DNA from: Comamonadaceae bacterium
Lineage (GTDB): Bacteria > Pseudomonadota > Gammaproteobacteria > Burkholderiales > Burkholderiaceae_C
Direction: 5' to 3'
Assembly: GCA_027486755.1 (NCBI GenBank)
Contig: JAIXOM010000018.1
Coordinates: forward strand, 62,001 to 126,000
Length of the DNA stretch: 64,000 nt
The translations under genes and the position numbers were made by a program. Positions 55,692-64,000 of the stretch are shown here, one piece after another (position 1 is the first letter of the stretch; each line of letters opens with the position of its first letter). The notes beneath the pieces are model-generated. The model was not told the origin of the DNA and searched no databases. It saw nothing but the letters and a program-made list of their open reading frames with translations.

Positions 55692-56837
55692 GTGAAACGC
55701 TCGCGCCTGATCGGTCTGGTGATCACCGCTGTCGTGGTACTCGGCCTGGCCTGGGCCGGCCAGCGCCTGCTGCAAAAGCGCAACGCCGGCGCAAAGCCAC
55801 CTGCGCCAGTCAGCAGCAGCGTCGAATTGGCCGCCACCGATCTGGTCGCGGTGCAAGAGGTGGATCTGGCCCTGGGGCTGCCTGTCTCGGGCACCTTGCG
55901 AGCCGTCCATTCAGCCCTGCTCAAAACCCGGGTCGCCGGCGAACTGCAAGGCCTGAAGGTACGCGAGGGCGATGCGGTCAAGGCCGGCCAGTTGCTGGCA
56001 CAGATCGACCCGACCGAATACCGCGCTCGGCTGCAGCAAGCGCAGCAGCAGGCTGACGCAGCGCGAGCGCAGGTCGACATCGCGCAGCGCCAGCTGGACA
56101 ACAACCGGGCCCTGGTGGCGCAAAACTTCATCTCGCAGACCGCCCTGGAGGCTTCGCTGTCCAATTCGCAGGCAGCCCAGGCCACTTACCGGGCAGCCCT
56201 GGCTGCTGTCGATGTGGCACGCAAAAGCCTGGACGAGACGGCGCTGGTCGCGCCTATTTCCGGCCAGGTGGCGCAGCGCCTATCCCAGCCCGGCGAGCGG
56301 CTGGCGGTCGATGCGCGCATCCTGGAGATCGTGGACAGCAGCAGGCTCGAACTGGAGGCCCAAATCGCCGCTGTTGACTCGCTCAAGCTCAAACTGGGTC
56401 AAACCGGACAGTTGCGCATCGAAGGCAGTCCCGCGGTTCTCAGTGCCAGGCTGGTGCGCATCAACCCCAGCGCGCAGGCCGCCAGTCGCAGCGTACTGGC
56501 CTACCTGAGCGTTGATTCGCGAGGCGCTGGCGCAGCGCTGCGCCAGGGGCTGTATGCCCAGGGTGTGTTGGGAACAGGGCGCAGCCGGGTGCTGGCAGTG
56601 CCCTTGTCGGCACTGCGCACCGACCAGGCCCAGCCCTATGTGCAGGTGCTGGAGGACGGCCAGATCGTGCACCAGCCGGTGAAAGCCGGGGTGCAAGGCA
56701 CGGTCGGCGACGAGGTCATGGTGGCGGTTGACCTGAGTGCCGGCACCCAGGTGCTGCGCGCCTCGGTGGGCCTGCTGCGCCCGGGCCTGGCGGCCCGCCT
56801 GACCGCCCTGCCCGAGCCAAAGCCTCGGCAGCCCTAA
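55692..56837 (+). CDS. RND efflux periplasmic adaptor subunit (membrane fusion protein)
   Basis: 381 residues. A membrane anchor lies at about 6-23 (L-I-G-L-V-I-T-A-V-V-V-L-G). The lipoyl/barrel-sandwich halves frame a helical hairpin of about 110-175 (Q-Q-Q-A-D-A-A-R-A-Q-V-D-I-A). The beta-barrel and membrane-proximal domains follow. The start is GTG 55692. It pairs with the RND pump gene that begins 39 bases later. Together with an outer-membrane TolC, encoded at 61150-62517, it would export small toxic compounds. The substrate is unknown. Confidence 0.9.
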   Translation: MKRSRLIGLVITAVVVLGLAWAGQRLLQKRNAGAKPPAPVSSSVELAATDLVAVQEVDLALGLPVSGTLRAVHSALLKTRVAGELQGLKVREGDAVKAGQLLAQIDPTEYRARLQQAQQQADAARAQVDIAQRQLDNNRALVAQNFISQTALEASLSNSQAAQATYRAALAAVDVARKSLDETALVAPISGQVAQRLSQPGERLAVDARILEIVDSSRLELEAQIAAVDSLKLKLGQTGQLRIEGSPAVLSARLVRINPSAQAASRSVLAYLSVDSRGAGAALRQGLYAQGVLGTGRSRVLAVPLSALRTDQAQPYVQVLEDGQIVHQPVKAGVQGTVGDEVMVAVDLSAGTQVLRASVGLLRPGLAARLTALPEPKPRQP

Positions 56838-56876
56838 AGCGCCTGATCAGGCCCTACTACCCGAGTACCTCAGCGC

Positions 56877-59800
56877 ATGTGGTTTACCCGCGTCAGCCTG
56901 CACAACCCGGTTTTTGCCACCATGGTCATGTTGGCCATTGTGGTGCTGGGCCTGTTTTCCTATCAGCGCCTGCGGGTCGACCAGTTCCCCAACGTTGACT
57001 TCCCGGTGGTGGTCATCACCGCCGATTACCCGGGTGCCTCGCCTGAAATCGTCGAAAGCGAAGTGGCCCGCAAGATTGAAGAGGGTGTCAACTCGATCGC
57101 CGGCATCAACGCCCTGAGTTCGCGCAGCTATGAAGGCACGGCTGTGGTGCTGGTCGAGTTCCAGCTGCACATCGATGGGCGCAAGGCGGCCGAGGATGTG
57201 CGCGAAAAAGTGGCCGCAATCCGGCCCAATCTGCGTGCCGAGGTCAAGGAGCCCCGGGTGCTGCGCTTCGATCCGGCCAGCCGCCCGGTTTGGGGCGTGG
57301 CGGTGGTTCCCCCTGCAGGCGGGGGTGCCGACCCGGTCCGGCTGACCAATTGGGCCGATCAGGTGCTCAAAAAGCGCCTGGAGAACGTGCGCGGTGTCGG
57401 CTCGGTCACCCTGGTCGGCGGCACCCGACGGGAAATCAACATCTACCTCAAGCCGCAGGCCCTGGAGGCGCTGGGCATCACCGCCGAGCAGGTGGCCAAT
57501 GCAGTGCGCAGCGAAAACCAGGACCTGCCGCTGGGGGCTGTGCGCTCGCTGACCCAGGAGCGCACGGTCAAGATCGAAGCGCGTGTAAAGCGGCCTGAGG
57601 ACTTCGGCCGGCTCATCGTGGCCCGACGCGCCGGCGTGCCCGTGACCCTGGCTCAGGTGGCCGACATCCAGGACGGAGCGCAGGAAATCGACAGCCTGGC
57701 CCTGCGCAATGGGCAGCGCACCCTGCTGCTGACGGTGCAAAAGGCGCAGGATGAAAACACCATTGAAGTGGTCGACGGCCTGAACAAGGCGCTGGCCGAG
57801 CTCGGTGCGCAGGTGCCCGCCGGGGTGACGCTGGAGCCGGTGACCGATACATCGCGGCCGATCCGGGTGGCGGTCGACAACGTGCGCCGCACCATGGTCG
57901 AAGGAGCTTTTCTGACCGTGCTGATCGTCTTCCTGTTTCTGAACTCCTGGCGCTCGACTGTCATCACCGGACTGACGCTGCCGATTTCCATCATCGGCAC
58001 TTTTCTGTTCATGTACGCCTTCGGCTTTAGCATCAATGTGGTCACACTGATGGCGCTGTCGCTGTGCGTAGGCCTGCTGATCGACGATGCGATTGTGGTG
58101 CGCGAGAACATCGTGCGTCATGTGCAGATGGGCAAGGACGCCTTCCGCGCCTCACTGGAAGGCACGCAGGAAATCGGGCTGGCGGTGCTGGCCACCACCT
58201 TTTCCATCGTGGCCGTGTTTCTGCCGATCGGTTTCATGGGCGGGATCATCGGCAAGTTCTTCCATGAGTTCGGTATCACCATCGTTGCTGCGGTGCTGAT
58301 TTCAATGTTCGTCAGCTTCACGCTCGATCCGATGCTCTCCTCGATCTGGCACGACCCGACCATCCATGCGAATGGAAAAACCCCCGGACGCAGCTGGTAT
58401 GACCGCAGCATAGGCCGTGTCACCGGCGGGTTCGAGAGAGCCACCGACAAGCTGGCCGACGGCTACCAAGCCATCCTGGGATGGTCCTTGCGACACCGGC
58501 TGTGGACGGTCATCATGGCGCTGGTGATCTTCATCGGCAGCGTCTTCATGGTCCCGCTGTTGGGCACCGAGTTTGTCCCCAAGGCTGATTTTTCTGAAAC
58601 GACGGTCAATTTCCACACCCCAGTGGGTTCGTCGCTGGAGGCCACTGAAGCCAAGGCCAGGCAGGTCGATGCCATCGTGCGTGAATTTCCCGAGGTGCGC
58701 TACACCGTCACGACCATCAACAGCGGTAACGCCCAGGGCAAGATGTACGCCTCAATGTACGTGCGCCTGGTCAACCGAGACCAGCGTGAGCGCACCGCCG
58801 ACCAGATGTCTGCTGCGCTGCGCGAGCGCCTGCGGCAAGTACCGGGGATGACGGTGACGCTGGCCGGCCTGACCGACAGCGTCGGCGGCAACAAGCAGAT
58901 CGAGTTTTCCCTGCAGGGGCCTGACCTGCGCGAGCTCGAGCGGCTGGCGCTGCAGGTGCGCCAGCGCATCACCAACATCCCCGGCCTGGTTGACCTTGAT
59001 TCGAGCGACAAGCCCAACAAGCCCACGCTCAATGTGGCGCTCGCCCGCGAAGCGGCTTCCGACCTGGGCCTGTCGGTGGGTCAGGTCGCCAACGCGCTGC
59101 GCCTGCTGATCGCCGGACAAACGGTAGGCACTTGGCGAGCGCCCGATGACCAGACCTATGACATCCAGGTGCGGCTGACGCCGCAGGCGCGCGACGCCAT
59201 CGCCGACCTGGAACGCCTGCCCCTGATAAGCACCGGCTCCGGTGCAGAAGGAGGCCTGGTGCGGCTCAACCAGGTGGCGCGCATCGAGGCCACGAGCGGC
59301 CCCACCCAGATCAACCGGCGCGACCTGACCCGCGAAGTTTCTATCAATGCCAATGTTTATGGCCGCTCGATGGGAGAGGTCTCAGCCGACATCACCGCCG
59401 TGCTGAACCAGGTTCAATTTCCGCCGGGCTATAGCTACCGCTTTGGCGGCTCGACCAAGAGCATGCAGGAATCCTTTGGCTACGCCCTGTCCTCACTGCT
59501 GCTGGCAGTGCTCTTTATTTACATGATCTTGGCCAGCCAGTTCAAAAGTTTCCTGCAACCCTTGGCGCTGATGACCTCGCTGCCCCTGACCCTGATCGGC
59601 GTGGTGCTGGCCCTGTTGATGTTCGGCTCGACCTTGTCGATGTTTTCCATCATCGGCATCGTGATGCTCATGGGTCTGGTGACCAAGAACGCGATCTTGC
59701 TGGTCGACTTTGCCATCCGGGCCCGCGCTGATGGCCTGGCGCGCGAGCAGGCTCTTTTGCTGGCCGCCAAGGTGCGCCTGCGCCCCATACTCATGACCAC

Positions 59801-60008
59801 TTTGGCCATGATTTTCGGCATGGTACCCCTGGCCTTTGCGCTGACCGAGGGTTCGGAACAGCGCGCACCCATGGGTCAGGCGGTGATCGGCGGGGTGATC
59901 ACTTCCTCCCTGCTCACCCTGGTGGTGGTGCCGGTGGTCTACTGCTACCTGGATGATCTGGCGCAGTGGTTGCGCCGCCGCCTGGCCCCGGCGGCAGACC
60001 ATACCTGA
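56877..60008 (+). CDS. RND-family multidrug efflux inner-membrane transporter
   Basis: Proton-driven pump of the AcrB/MexB/MdtB superfamily with 1043 residues and twelve membrane helices in two repeats. It begins with the helix-1 pattern F-A-T-M-V-M-L-A. The proton-relay acids are Asp403 and Asp404 in L-I-D-D-A-I-V-V-R-E-N. The large periplasmic porter/docking loops are at about 38-340 and 560-860. The G-L-V-T-K-N-A-I-L-L-V-D element in the second half is conserved. The V-V-R-E-N pattern and short C-terminus resemble the MdtB/MdtC/MuxB-like branch. Only one pump gene follows the adaptor, so it probably forms a homotrimer. Confidence 0.93.
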   Translation: MWFTRVSLHNPVFATMVMLAIVVLGLFSYQRLRVDQFPNVDFPVVVITADYPGASPEIVESEVARKIEEGVNSIAGINALSSRSYEGTAVVLVEFQLHIDGRKAAEDVREKVAAIRPNLRAEVKEPRVLRFDPASRPVWGVAVVPPAGGGADPVRLTNWADQVLKKRLENVRGVGSVTLVGGTRREINIYLKPQALEALGITAEQVANAVRSENQDLPLGAVRSLTQERTVKIEARVKRPEDFGRLIVARRAGVPVTLAQVADIQDGAQEIDSLALRNGQRTLLLTVQKAQDENTIEVVDGLNKALAELGAQVPAGVTLEPVTDTSRPIRVAVDNVRRTMVEGAFLTVLIVFLFLNSWRSTVITGLTLPISIIGTFLFMYAFGFSINVVTLMALSLCVGLLIDDAIVVRENIVRHVQMGKDAFRASLEGTQEIGLAVLATTFSIVAVFLPIGFMGGIIGKFFHEFGITIVAAVLISMFVSFTLDPMLSSIWHDPTIHANGKTPGRSWYDRSIGRVTGGFERATDKLADGYQAILGWSLRHRLWTVIMALVIFIGSVFMVPLLGTEFVPKADFSETTVNFHTPVGSSLEATEAKARQVDAIVREFPEVRYTVTTINSGNAQGKMYASMYVRLVNRDQRERTADQMSAALRERLRQVPGMTVTLAGLTDSVGGNKQIEFSLQGPDLRELERLALQVRQRITNIPGLVDLDSSDKPNKPTLNVALAREAASDLGLSVGQVANALRLLIAGQTVGTWRAPDDQTYDIQVRLTPQARDAIADLERLPLISTGSGAEGGLVRLNQVARIEATSGPTQINRRDLTREVSINANVYGRSMGEVSADITAVLNQVQFPPGYSYRFGGSTKSMQESFGYALSSLLLAVLFIYMILASQFKSFLQPLALMTSLPLTLIGVVLALLMFGSTLSMFSIIGIVMLMGLVTKNAILLVDFAIRARADGLAREQALLLAAKVRLRPILMTTLAMIFGMVPLAFALTEGSEQRAPMGQAVIGGVITSSLLTLVVVPVVYCYLDDLAQWLRRRLAPAADHT

Positions 60009-60051
60009 TCAGCTTGCGACCCAGCTTCCGACCCTAAGAGCCTCCGATCGC

Positions 60052-60057
60052 TAGAAT
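60052..60057 (+). promoter_or_regulatory. candidate -10 of the pcm-rhodanese-tolC transcript
   Basis: TAGAAT lies 55 bases before the pcm-like ATG, in the 103-base gap after the pump gene. The -35 region (around CGACCC at 60029-60034) is weak. Confidence 0.35.
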
Positions 60058-60111
60058 TGTTAACTTCGACTGCCGCGACAACCGCCCTTGAAAGCCTGAG
60101 GATCCGCTGCC

Positions 60112-60786
60112 ATGAATTTCGAACAAGCCCGATTCAATATGATCGAGCAGCAAATTCGCCCCTGGGAGGTGCTCGACAGCCAGGTGCTGTCCCTGCTGGC
60201 AATGGTCAAGCGAGAAGACTTCGTACCCAGGGCACACCAGTCCCTGGCCTTTGCCGACCTTGAAATTCCGCTGCCACCCCACAGCCATCCCAGCCAGTGC
60301 ATGCTGTCGCCCAAGGTTGAGGCCCGGATGCTGCAGGACCTGGCCGTCCAAAAGCATGAGAAGGTGCTGGAGATCGGTGCCGGCAGCGGCTATATGGCGG
60401 CCTTGCTGGCGCACCGGGCGCAGCAAGTGATGAGCCTGGAGATCGAGCCCAGCCTGGCCGCCAGCGCGCGCGATCATCTGCACCAAGCCGGCATCTACAA
60501 CGCCCAGGTGCTGGAGCAAGACGGCTCCGGGCCGCTGGGTGCGCCTGAATTGGCCGGCTCCTTCGACGTGATCTTGCTCAGCGCCTCGGTCGCCGAGATC
60601 CCAAGTTCGCTCAAGGCCAAGCTCAAGGTGGGCGGGCGCCTGATGGCCATCGTCGGCAGCGAGCCGGTGATGAGCGCGACTTTGCTGACCCGGCTCGGCG
60701 AATCCCAGTTTCGTACCGAGCAAAATTGGGAAACAGTGGCACCGCGCTTGCAGCACTTTCCCGAGCCATCGGCCTTCCGTTTCTGA
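60112..60786 (+). CDS. pcm: protein-L-isoaspartate O-methyltransferase family protein
   Basis: 224 residues. SAM-binding motif I is V-L-E-I-G-A-G-S-G-Y-M near 86-96. The opening M-N-F-E-Q-A-R-F-N-M-I-E-Q-Q-I-R-P-W is typical of the Pcm-like protein found next to tolC in Burkholderiales. True Pcm repairs isoaspartyl residues in aged proteins; this branch is less well studied and may have another substrate. Its stop overlaps the rhodanese start (TGATG). The pcm-rhodanese-tolC-waaA order is conserved. Confidence 0.83.
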   Translation: MNFEQARFNMIEQQIRPWEVLDSQVLSLLAMVKREDFVPRAHQSLAFADLEIPLPPHSHPSQCMLSPKVEARMLQDLAVQKHEKVLEIGAGSGYMAALLAHRAQQVMSLEIEPSLAASARDHLHQAGIYNAQVLEQDGSGPLGAPELAGSFDVILLSASVAEIPSSLKAKLKVGGRLMAIVGSEPVMSATLLTRLGESQFRTEQNWETVAPRLQHFPEPSAFRF

Positions 60787-61130
60787 TGCCGATGGTGCCG
60801 CAAGTGACTGCCGCGCAGTTTGCGCAATGGCGAGATGCCCAAGCCCCGCGCCAGCCGCTGGTTCTCGACGTGCGCGAGCCCTGGGAGGTGCAAACCGCCT
60901 CGGTGCGCCCCGATGGATTCGAGCTGCGGGTGATCGCCATGGGCGAGATCCCGTACCAACTGGCCCAATTGCCCAAAGACCGCCCGATCGCTTGCCTGTG
61001 CCACCACGGCATGCGCAGCCTGCAGGTGGCCCATTTCCTCCAGCAGCAAGGCTACCCCGATGTGGTCAATCTGCAAGGCGGCATCGACGCATGGTCGGTC
61101 AGCCTGGACCCCGGCGTCGCACGCTACTGA
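60786..61130 (+). CDS. rhodanese-like sulfurtransferase
   Basis: A single rhodanese domain of 114 residues. The L-V-L-D-V-R-E-P-W-E strand is near 25-34. The active-site loop has Cys72 in C-L-C-H-H-G-M-R-S. The H-H-G-M-R-S loop is the form common in single-domain rhodaneses of this operon. The ATG overlaps the pcm stop by one base. The tolC gene starts 19 bases downstream. Confidence 0.88.
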   Translation: MPMVPQVTAAQFAQWRDAQAPRQPLVLDVREPWEVQTASVRPDGFELRVIAMGEIPYQLAQLPKDRPIACLCHHGMRSLQVAHFLQQQGYPDVVNLQGGIDAWSVSLDPGVARY

Positions 61131-61149
61131 ATTTCAAACCAGGACACCC

Positions 61150-62517
61150 ATGAAAAATCATTTCGACAAACCCGGGTTCTGTAGGCTGGTCCTCTGCACG
61201 GCGCTATGGGCAGGCTGGAGCGCGGCAGCCCAGGCCCAATCCCTGGTGGAACTCTACGAGGCCGCACGCGGCTTTGACGCCAACTACCTGTCAGCCAGAC
61301 TGCAGTTTGAGGCCAACGTGGCCAGGGCCGAACAGAATCGGGCCGGTATGCGCACTACGGCCAATCTGACGGCGGGCTTTAACTACGCCGATCAGCAACT
61401 GAGCTCCAGCGATCCCAAAGCCACGGCCAACCTGCAAGCCCTCAGCCGCGGTTACCAGACACAGTCGATCACCGCTTCGGCCAGCCATCCGCTGTACCGG
61501 CCAGCCAATCAGGCCGCCTACGACCAGGCTGCAAAGCAGATTCAACAGGCCCAGGCCCTGCTTGACGTGGCCGAGCAGGAGCTGATTCTTCGCACCAGCC
61601 AGGCCTACTTCGATGTCCTGGCGGCGCAAGACAACCTGACCGCAGTGCAAGCCCAGCGCACTGCCGTGGCCGAGCAGCTGGCGGCGGCCAAGCGCCGATT
61701 TGAAGTCGGCACCTCCACCATCGTCGACACCCGTCAGGCCCAGGCTACTTTCGACCGCATCCAGGCCGCGGCGATCCAGGCCGAGAATGACTTGGCGGTG
61801 CGCCGGTTGACGCTGGACCAACTGGTCGGCCGTACCGGCACCAAACCCCTGCCGCTGGCCGCACCGGTCAAGCTCAGCCCAGTCGCTGGCGATGTCAGTC
61901 GCTGGGTGCAAGATGCCGAAACCGTCCATCCCAATGTGAGAAGCGCGCAAAACAGTCTTGAAATCGCCCGGCTGGAGGTCACCAAGGCCCAGGCCGGCCA
62001 CAGACCGACCCTGGACGCCACCGCCAGCCAGAGCTTCACCCGCACCCCCAACGGCACCGCTGCGAACGCGACCAACAGCAGGGTGACTGCCACTGTGCTT
62101 GGCCTGAATTTCAACCTGCCCCTGTTTGCAGGTTACGCCACTGAAAACCGTATCCGCGAGACTCTGGCGCTGGACGACAAGGCCCGCAGCGACCTCGAAG
62201 GTGCCAAGCGGGCTGCGGCCCAGGCCACCCGCGCCGCTTACTTCAACCTAGCCTCTGGCTTGAGCCGGGTCCAAGCCTTGCAAGCGGCCGAATCCTCAGC
62301 GCAGAGCTTGGTGGACTCCACCAAGCTGGGCTACCAGGTGGGCGTGACCATCAACCTGGACGTGCTGGACGCCCAAAGCCAGTTGTTTCAGTCGCGGCGC
62401 GACCTGGCCGTCGCTCGCTACGAGGTTCTGGTGGGCGATCTGCGGCTTCGGCAGGCCAGCGGGCTGCTCAGTCCCAAGGACCTGCAGGCGATCAACAGCA
62501 TGCTGGTCAAGCCCTGA
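61150..62517 (+). CDS. tolC: TolC-family outer membrane efflux channel
   Basis: 455 residues. A signal peptide ends near residue 29 (A-A-Q-A-Q). The first repeat opens with S-L-V-E-L-Y-E-A-A-R-G-F-D, and long alternating helices and strands follow in two halves. AGGAC precedes the ATG. It can serve the RND pair encoded upstream and type I secretion. The last 11 bases overlap the 3' end of the convergent waaA gene. Confidence 0.92.
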   Translation: MKNHFDKPGFCRLVLCTALWAGWSAAAQAQSLVELYEAARGFDANYLSARLQFEANVARAEQNRAGMRTTANLTAGFNYADQQLSSSDPKATANLQALSRGYQTQSITASASHPLYRPANQAAYDQAAKQIQQAQALLDVAEQELILRTSQAYFDVLAAQDNLTAVQAQRTAVAEQLAAAKRRFEVGTSTIVDTRQAQATFDRIQAAAIQAENDLAVRRLTLDQLVGRTGTKPLPLAAPVKLSPVAGDVSRWVQDAETVHPNVRSAQNSLEIARLEVTKAQAGHRPTLDATASQSFTRTPNGTAANATNSRVTATVLGLNFNLPLFAGYATENRIRETLALDDKARSDLEGAKRAAAQATRAAYFNLASGLSRVQALQAAESSAQSLVDSTKLGYQVGVTINLDVLDAQSQLFQSRRDLAVARYEVLVGDLRLRQASGLLSPKDLQAINSMLVKP

Positions 62518-63841
62518 GCTCAGGCGCGGCTATGCTCGCCGCACTGTGCCAGATTTCACTGATCGCGCTGGCGCTGGCCAGAGCCGCTCCGCGGTGGCGC
62601 TGCGCAAAGGCGCGAGCTGCCTGTGAACCAGCGCCCTGATCATCCCGGGCAAAGTGCTCCAGGGCCAGCTGCAGGGCCTGCTGCATATCCTCTGCCCGAG
62701 CGGCAGCCTGCTCCTGCCTGGCCTGCTCGGCCGCTTCGCTGAAGTTGAAGGTGTGCGACCCCATGATGACCGGACAGCCGCAGGCCGCAGCCTCGATCAA
62801 GTTCTGGCCCCCGAGCCGCTCGAAGCTACCGCCCAGCAAAGCCAGGTCAGCCAGGCTGTAATAAAGCGCCATCTCGCCCAGAGAGTCGCCGAGCCAGACC
62901 GAGCCGGCCGGCGGCGGCCAGGCTGAGAGATCGGCACCCCATTGGCTGCGCCGCGACACCGCATGGCCTTGGCTTTCGATCAGCTCGGCCACTTCCGAAA
63001 ACCGCTGTGGGTGGCGCGCAACGATCAAAAGCTCGAAGGGCCAGGGGCGAGGCAGCCCGGCCAGCGCCCGCAGCAGCAGTGCCTCCTCGCCCTCGCGCGA
63101 ACTGGCCAGCATGAGCACCGGACGCGCCAAGGCCGCTCGCGCCTGCTGACCCATTGCGCATTGCCGCGCATCGGGCGTGGCGTCAAACTTGAGGTTACCC
63201 AGCACTGCACTCACCGGTGCGCCCAGCAGGCGCAGCCGCCGGGCATCGTCCTCGGTCTGCGCCAAGACGGCCGACAAAGCGCAGTAGGCCGGCCGCGCCA
63301 GCGCTGCCAGGCGCAGTGCGCGCCGCAGCGAGGTCTCCGACATGCGGGCATTGGCCAGCACCACGGGCACCGAATGCATCTGCGCCTGGGCCAGCAGATT
63401 GGGCCAGACCTCGGTCTCCATCAGAACGCCCAGGCGGGGCCGAAAGTGCGTCAGAAAGCGGGCCGTGGCCGCTGGCGTGTCCCAGGGCTGCCAGACCTGT
63501 ACGTCGCCGGGGCGCAGCAGCGCCTGTCCCTGTTCTCGGCCCGTGGCGGTGCCATGGGTCAGCAGCAGACGAACGCCAGGCAGTTGCTCCCGCAGAGCGG
63601 CGATCAAAATCGCCGCAGCGCGGGTCTCGCCCAGGGAAACCGCATGGATCCACAGCAGCTCGCTGCGCGGCTCGGGCTGCTGCGTGTAGGCGCCAAAGCG
63701 CTCCTCAATGGCCTGGCCGTATGCCGGCTCTGTGCGCGCACGCCGGGCCAGCTTACGCCTAAGCAGGGGCTCGGCTGCTCGCACCAACGCGCTGTAGAGC
63801 GCAATCGCCCAGCCTTGAATCAGAGACAGGCGACTGCTCAT
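62507..63841 (-). CDS. waaA: 3-deoxy-D-manno-octulosonic acid transferase
   Basis: Adds Kdo to lipid IV-A in inner-membrane LPS synthesis (GT30). From ATG 63841 the protein is 444 residues. An N-terminal membrane helix is followed by L-L-W-I-H-A-V-S-L-G-E near 63-73 with the catalytic Glu. M-E-T-E-V-W-P-N-L lies near 127-135. The donor-binding G-S-F-E-R-L-G-G-Q-N-L-I-E-A motif lies near 335-348. It starts two bases after the stop of the upstream heptosyltransferase-like gene and is convergent with tolC. Confidence 0.93.
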   Translation of the reverse strand: MSSRLSLIQGWAIALYSALVRAAEPLLRRKLARRARTEPAYGQAIEERFGAYTQQPEPRSELLWIHAVSLGETRAAAILIAALREQLPGVRLLLTHGTATGREQGQALLRPGDVQVWQPWDTPAATARFLTHFRPRLGVLMETEVWPNLLAQAQMHSVPVVLANARMSETSLRRALRLAALARPAYCALSAVLAQTEDDARRLRLLGAPVSAVLGNLKFDATPDARQCAMGQQARAALARPVLMLASSREGEEALLLRALAGLPRPWPFELLIVARHPQRFSEVAELIESQGHAVSRRSQWGADLSAWPPPAGSVWLGDSLGEMALYYSLADLALLGGSFERLGGQNLIEAAACGCPVIMGSHTFNFSEAAEQARQEQAAARAEDMQQALQLALEHFARDDQGAGSQAARAFAQRHRGAALASASAISEIWHSAASIAAPELRA

Positions 63842-63843
63842 GC

Positions 63844-64000
63844 CTAGCCCGTACCGGCTTGGCGGGCGGCCTGTACACAACGCTGCCAGGCCTGCCAAGC
63901 CTCGTCAACCGTAGGCACATGAAGCCCGCCCACGGCAGTCTGATGGGGCTGCCCCAGAGGGCCGGCGCGGCGGATGCGATCCTGGCTGAACAATTGCACC
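63844..64000 (-). CDS. waaC: partial gene, probable lipopolysaccharide heptosyltransferase I C-terminus
   Basis: On the minus strand the frame is open from the window edge to TAG at 63846-63844, giving 51 residues. The piece V-Q-L-F-S-Q-D-R-I-R-R-A-G-P-L-G, then A-V-G-G-L-H-V-P-T-V-D-E-A-W, matches the pattern at the end of GT9 heptosyltransferases (V-x-L-Y/F then G-x-x-G then P-S/T-V-D-E). The two-base gap to waaA and the usual waaC-waaA pairing support this. The catalytic domain is outside the window, so the name is tentative. Confidence 0.5.
   Translation of the reverse strand, partial: VQLFSQDRIRRAGPLGQPHQTAVGGLHVPTVDEAWQAWQRCVQAARQAGTG

Noticed and set aside
55306-55695. 129-codon plus-strand frame in the msrA/efflux gap
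   Set aside because: It overlaps the msrA start, has no ribosome site, and looks like Pro/Arg/Ser noise.

Overview
The window is a GC-rich (roughly 64 % by eye), densely packed chromosomal segment of a betaproteobacterium of the order Burkholderiales. The best evidence is gene order: the run ndk-rlmN-pilF-rodZ-ispG-hisS-yfgM-bamB-der-hfq-hflX-hflK-hflC-DUF2065-hisZ-purA, the sucA-sucB-lpdA-zapE run, and pcm-rhodanese-tolC-waaA with a probable heptosyltransferase gene. The sequence alone does not decide between Alcaligenaceae-like and Comamonadaceae-like families. I see no rRNA, tRNA, CRISPR array, insertion sequence, prophage or plasmid function.

Layout. 1-4701: the end of a short-chain dehydrogenase gene, a two-gene chromate transporter, rlmB, a YbbA-type ABC ATPase, a TesA-type esterase and the tRNA 2-selenouridine synthase. 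4714-22632: a long minus-strand block with metC, a phosphoribosyltransferase, purA, hisZ, the HflC/HflK/HflX/Hfq group, der, and outer-membrane assembly, aminoacylation, isoprenoid, pilus and rRNA-modification genes, ending with ndk. 22764-26418: a large-extension rRNA pseudouridine synthase, scpB and rluD. bamD is read divergently from rluD. 27218-36651: sucA, sucB, lpdA, zapE, a coiled-coil secreted protein and a DinG/YoaA helicase, all on the minus strand. 36928-40699: prpE, acuI and an SDR. 40768-43395: a TPR-methyltransferase, a broken small membrane protein and a WecA-like phosphoglycosyl transferase.

43480-51589 is the least ordinary part. A NYN-like protein is followed by a compact minus-strand run: a HPPD-like protein, a 3-dehydroshikimate-dehydratase-like TIM barrel, a PcaD-like hydrolase, ArfB, an alpha/beta hydrolase and an RfaH-like elongation factor. 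Upstream of this run lie a 27-bp palindromic operator candidate and an orphan molybdenum-hydroxylase large subunit. 51706-51783 holds a 13-bp tandem repeat. 51788-64000 contains rbgA/ylqF, gshA, msrA, an RND efflux pair, pcm, a rhodanese, tolC, waaA and the end of a probable heptosyltransferase gene.

Most of the window is core housekeeping. The strongest candidates for something undescribed are three: the HPPD-like/dehydratase pair, split and in the reverse order of the known fusion, with one iron ligand replaced; its apparent co-transcription with ArfB and an RfaH paralogue; and the orphan CoxL-like subunit. No proven new defence or mobile system is visible.
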